Source: Entrophospora sp. SA101 (lineage: Eukaryota > Glomeromycota > Glomeromycetes > Entrophosporales > Entrophosporaceae). From it: a DNA stretch of 40,909 nucleotides. A model generated the notes under the pieces. The model worked only from the letters and a program-made list of their open reading frames with translations. It searched no databases and was not told the DNA's origin. Of the stretch, positions 37,723-40,909 are shown one piece after another. Every line of letters starts with the position of its first letter. Within the stretch, counting starts at the first letter, position 1. Made by a program: the position numbers and the translations under genes. The stretch covers positions 1-40,909 of the forward strand of contig CAUDNR010003768.1 in assembly GCA_958430865.1 (NCBI GenBank), written 5' to 3'.

Positions 37723-38268
37723 ATGGGAGTTGGTAACAATTCAATAATAACAATGCCAAGTATTTCAGTAAATAAAAAAAATAAAAAATGGCAAAAGAAA
37801 AAAATGCCAAGTATTTCAGTAAATAAAAAAAAACAAAAATGGCAAAAGAAATGTGATAAATTTAGCTTAAAACCTTTACCACCCATCATTAAGAATCTTG
37901 GAAATGAAAGCAGTAAAATTAATAATAATAATAATAATAATATTGCAATTGGTGATAATAGCAGTAGTAGTAGCAAAATAAACCAAAATTTACTAAATAA
38001 TAATATTAATAATATACAAGATCTAAAAGAAATATCCAGTTCTTTAGGAGGCCCTATTCACAATTTAATTACTGCAATTACTATTTTTAAAAACAACCCT
38101 CAAATGAATGTTGCTAAATTAGCTCATTAATGTGATACATTAACTGTATCCAAATTAATGAATGAAACAAATTCAAACAATTATAAAGAGGAAATCACTA
38201 AAAGATTTTTAGAGGATGGTTATGATGATTTAGAGGAATCTTTGAAACCTTGGATTCTTGACTTGTAA
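37723..38268 (+). pseudogene. Asn/Ser/Lys-rich hypothetical frame with an in-frame TAA
   Basis: ATG 37723 opens 135 codons: two tandem 17-residue units (MPSISVNKKNKKWQKKK-like), then FSLKPLPPIIKNLGNES, poly-Asn and poly-Ser tracts, and a more ordered end (LGGPIHNLITAITIFKNN, MNVAKLAH). TAA at 38128-38130 is followed in the same frame by 45 open codons (CDTLTVSKLMNETNS..., ending LEESLKPWILDL) to TAA at 38266-38268. The part after the stop looks like protein, so the stop probably disables a longer gene, or an exon is mis-read. The family is not recognised. Confidence 0.4.
37753..37854 (+). repeat. 51-base coding tandem repeat (two units)
   Basis: 37753-37803 and 37804-37854 are near-identical; each starts ATGCCAAGTATTTCAGTAAA and codes 17 residues rich in Lys. 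Confidence 0.9.
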
Positions 38269-40909
38269 AACAAACATTATTCAGGTATTTTTATTACAAT
38301 GATAAAGTTTTTTTTCAATAAAATGAATTGATTTCTACCTGCCATTAATTAACCCTGTGCAAGACTAATTATTTCAAAAGTTAGCTTTTTTGTGATGAAC
38401 AATTGGAGCTTCAGGACTTTAATAATAATTGCAGAAATAATAATAAAATTTTTAACTTTATAATAGTAGATAGTAAAAGTTTGTTTTTCTCTGTTCATGT
38501 GGAAGCATTACAACCATATTACTTTTCTGCTTGTCTTAAATTTTGATCATATAATGCAAAAATATTGTAACATGAAAATTAGCAGTTCTGAGCATTAAAA
38601 AATCCATGAAAAAAAAATTTTTGAGACAAAATTTTTTTTTATGGATTGATTCCCTTTTTAAAACTGAATTGAATGGTGGCAGGTGGTTTTTTAAAATTCA
38701 ACTTATGAGTGAACAAAATTTAATATGTACACAAGAGTTTATTCCTATATTACGACTACCGCTGCCACTGTCATCTCATTCTTGTTCAAATATAATAACA
38801 TGATCGATACCACCATATGTTTTTTCTACTTATAATTTTACAAACTTTAAACCTTACAAACGATAATATTATGCCAAATATGTCGCAAGGTATGTTTAAA
38901 CCATTTGATTATTCGAACGAAGCAACAACATCATCGCATATGATATCTCAAATGATAAATCACGACAAAAATTTATCAAAGAAGTTGATGACAAACGGGA
39001 TTTGTAACTTTGTCCCAAGTCTTGTACTCAAAAGAAACTGGGATTACTACAATTAAAGGGAATTTTAAGCAAATGCATCCAAATTCTTAGAGTAACTGTA
39101 TAAATACACATTTAATGTTAAATATGAATTGTCAGAATGTAGTGTTTTGTTGTGCGTAACAATAAAAATAATACGTTGGCTGTTAGTATTAGCAGATTTG
39201 GAGCTAAACTCGTCCAAGTAAATTTAGCTCTAAAATAGCATGCTTGAGAATATTTATATAACTATATTATTTCGTATTTGATTACTCTAAAACTGGGTTG
39301 AGACGAACTAAGCCAGGCTGACGAACAATCTAGCATCCCTAAATGAAACAAGCACAGTTGAAATATGACTTCCAGGTTTAAAAAACAAAGAATAATTAAG
39401 AATATATGTTTATTCCAATGATACAACAAAGGTTATAATCGTGAGCAATTTTATTAATTTTCTATTTGAAGACCAGGAGTTTGAATTTGAGGTCACTTTA
39501 TAAAAGTTATGTATTAGATTCAGAGGCAAGGCAGAAGTTCTAATTGGCAATGGTTTGGCTACTATTATTTTCAAAAAATTAAACGAAAGAATAATTAAAG
39601 AAATCATAGTTAAATATTATTGATTTAAAATTTTTATTTTTCTATTTTGATTGAAAATTTTGGATGTATTAAAAACATCATATTTCTCACTCTGTCCCTC
39701 TTCAATATAAATTTTTAAATAGATAACTATATATTTCTTTGAAAAGATATAATTATTGATTCTTTTTTAAAAAATTTTATAATGGTTCTTTAAATGTAAT
39801 GGGGAATTAATGGACTATGCAAACATTAGGGTTGCAAAACTTTGTAAAATTGTGACTCGATTTTTTTTTCGCTAAATCAACAAATGAATTTCGTTCATTG
39901 TATATTTATTCCGGTTGTTTGATGGGGAAAGGGCACCATTAAGTTCACATGTATGATGATGATTCAACTAAAATCCTAGAAATATTTGGAAGCCAAAATC
40001 TCATGATGAAAAACAACTCTCATTTGTCAATGCTTGAGATCTAAAATAGATTTAAGCAATACAAAAAAAGAAACTATGTTAAAAAATAATAAATGCTGTA
40101 ATTTCAGGATTGAGGAATCACTATGGTGATAATAAAAGAAAGTTTGCAGAATTTACAAACTATTCGCCTGCTTTGCTACAAATTCTTTGTTCTTTTTTTT
40201 AATGGACTTATTACTGTCATTCAGCAAAAAAAAAAAAAAAAAGTTGTGGAGAGACAAAGAAAAAATCGTAAGTTACCGTCAACTCCTTTAAGACACTACA
40301 CCAATTAAACATTTCTAGTATCAATTATTTTGGGAGTAACTATGGATTCAGTAAATGGATTTCCTCCTATGCCTGGGATCATGAAATTCAAATGCCGATC
40401 CCATGAATAGACTTGAAGTTGGTAGTGAGGTTTTTGTAACCTAGCTTCTATAGATTATAAGCAAAAACTTACAGATACGGCAATAATTAAGATGCTGCTA
40501 GAAATACTATACGCTATTGCTATACTTTGTGTTGTATTCCAGTTTAAGGTTCCTTCAAATTTGTAATTTACTCCTTCAGCTTTCTTTTCTGAGTCATCTG
40601 ATCAAGTAATAATTGGGGAATCATCAATAACAAAAATCTAAATGAAAATATGACCAGATTTTGATCAATTAATTCATTTCAGAAAAGATATATGATTTTG
40701 ATGTTAAGTTTGTCATAAATTTAAAATTTAGAATTTAGTGAAAATGATCACAATCATATGGTAATATTGCAGCATTTAGCAAATTTCATCATTTTGAAAT
40801 TTCTTTTAATGTAAAGTATTAGAATACACTATATACAGTCAGGAATTTTGCTAAATCGGGATGTGTAACAAACAATGTTCTAGAAAATTTTTCCCCAATA
40901 AAATTTCGT
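38269..40909. other. Gene-poor stretch to the window end
   Basis: The only coding-like patch is at 38872-39056 on plus (NIMPNMSQGMFKPFDYSNEA, then SKKLMTNGI), without splice partner or known motif. Poly-A/poly-T runs are common, for example A17 near 40226. Nothing else could be supported. Confidence 0.35.

Noticed and set aside
37671..37976. Leucine-rich minus-strand frame resembling a signal peptide or membrane protein
   Set aside because: It is the complement of the AAT/Asn tract and the 51-base repeat; composition explains it.

Overview
The window looks like nuclear DNA of an arbuscular mycorrhizal fungus (Glomeromycotina, such as Rhizophagus, Funneliformis, Gigaspora or Diversispora). 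It is very AT-rich. Its genes are cut by many short GT-AG introns, mostly 50-100 bases. It carries copies of the TKL-type 'HCDLHSGN' kinase family that is strongly expanded in these fungi, and wide gene-poor stretches are filled with decayed repeats. The species call is inference; no rRNA or mitochondrial marker is present.

Layout. 1-5.9 kb: a dispersed repeat, a kinase pseudogene and gene-poor DNA with tandem repeats and two small coding-like remnants. 5.9-18.1 kb: the gene-dense core. CWC27 (spliceosomal cyclophilin) and DHX35 (spliceosomal DEAH helicase) lie head to tail. PIG-P, the GPI-anchor GlcNAc-transferase subunit, is on the minus strand, followed in the same frame by a small spliced reading frame. 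Then come a serine lipase, a tRNA-Ala(CGC) and a vacuolar-type amino-acid transporter. I rebuilt these genes exon by exon; every junction is GT-AG and phase-consistent. 18.1-24.8 kb: gene-poor, with a diverged repeat, an interrupted two-exon reading frame holding paired palindromes in its intron, and a PIF1-like helicase remnant. 24.9-30.6 kb: an intact two-exon kinase, then the purine enzyme FGAM synthase (PurL/Ade6 type) in pieces. Its middle and C-terminal parts are on minus and its N-terminal part is on plus, running into a 10-N gap, with the 3' end of a third kinase copy just beyond. 30.6-40.9 kb: repeat-rich DNA with a 1.77-kb tandem duplication (34070-37602) and an interrupted Asn/Ser-rich reading frame.

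How the genes relate. CWC27 and DHX35 both act in the spliceosome and suit an intron-rich genome. The other core genes are unrelated housekeeping functions: GPI anchors, lipid hydrolysis, amino-acid transport and purine synthesis. The three kinase copies share 3' flanks and, for two of them, similar 5' flanks, so they arose by segmental duplication. One is intact, one is clearly dead and one is cut by the assembly gap. The most notable signals are the inverted PurL, whose junction sits on a TGTACA palindrome; the CpG-decay pattern separating the two 1.77-kb repeats; and the spliced reading frame that continues in frame after the PIG-P stop codon.
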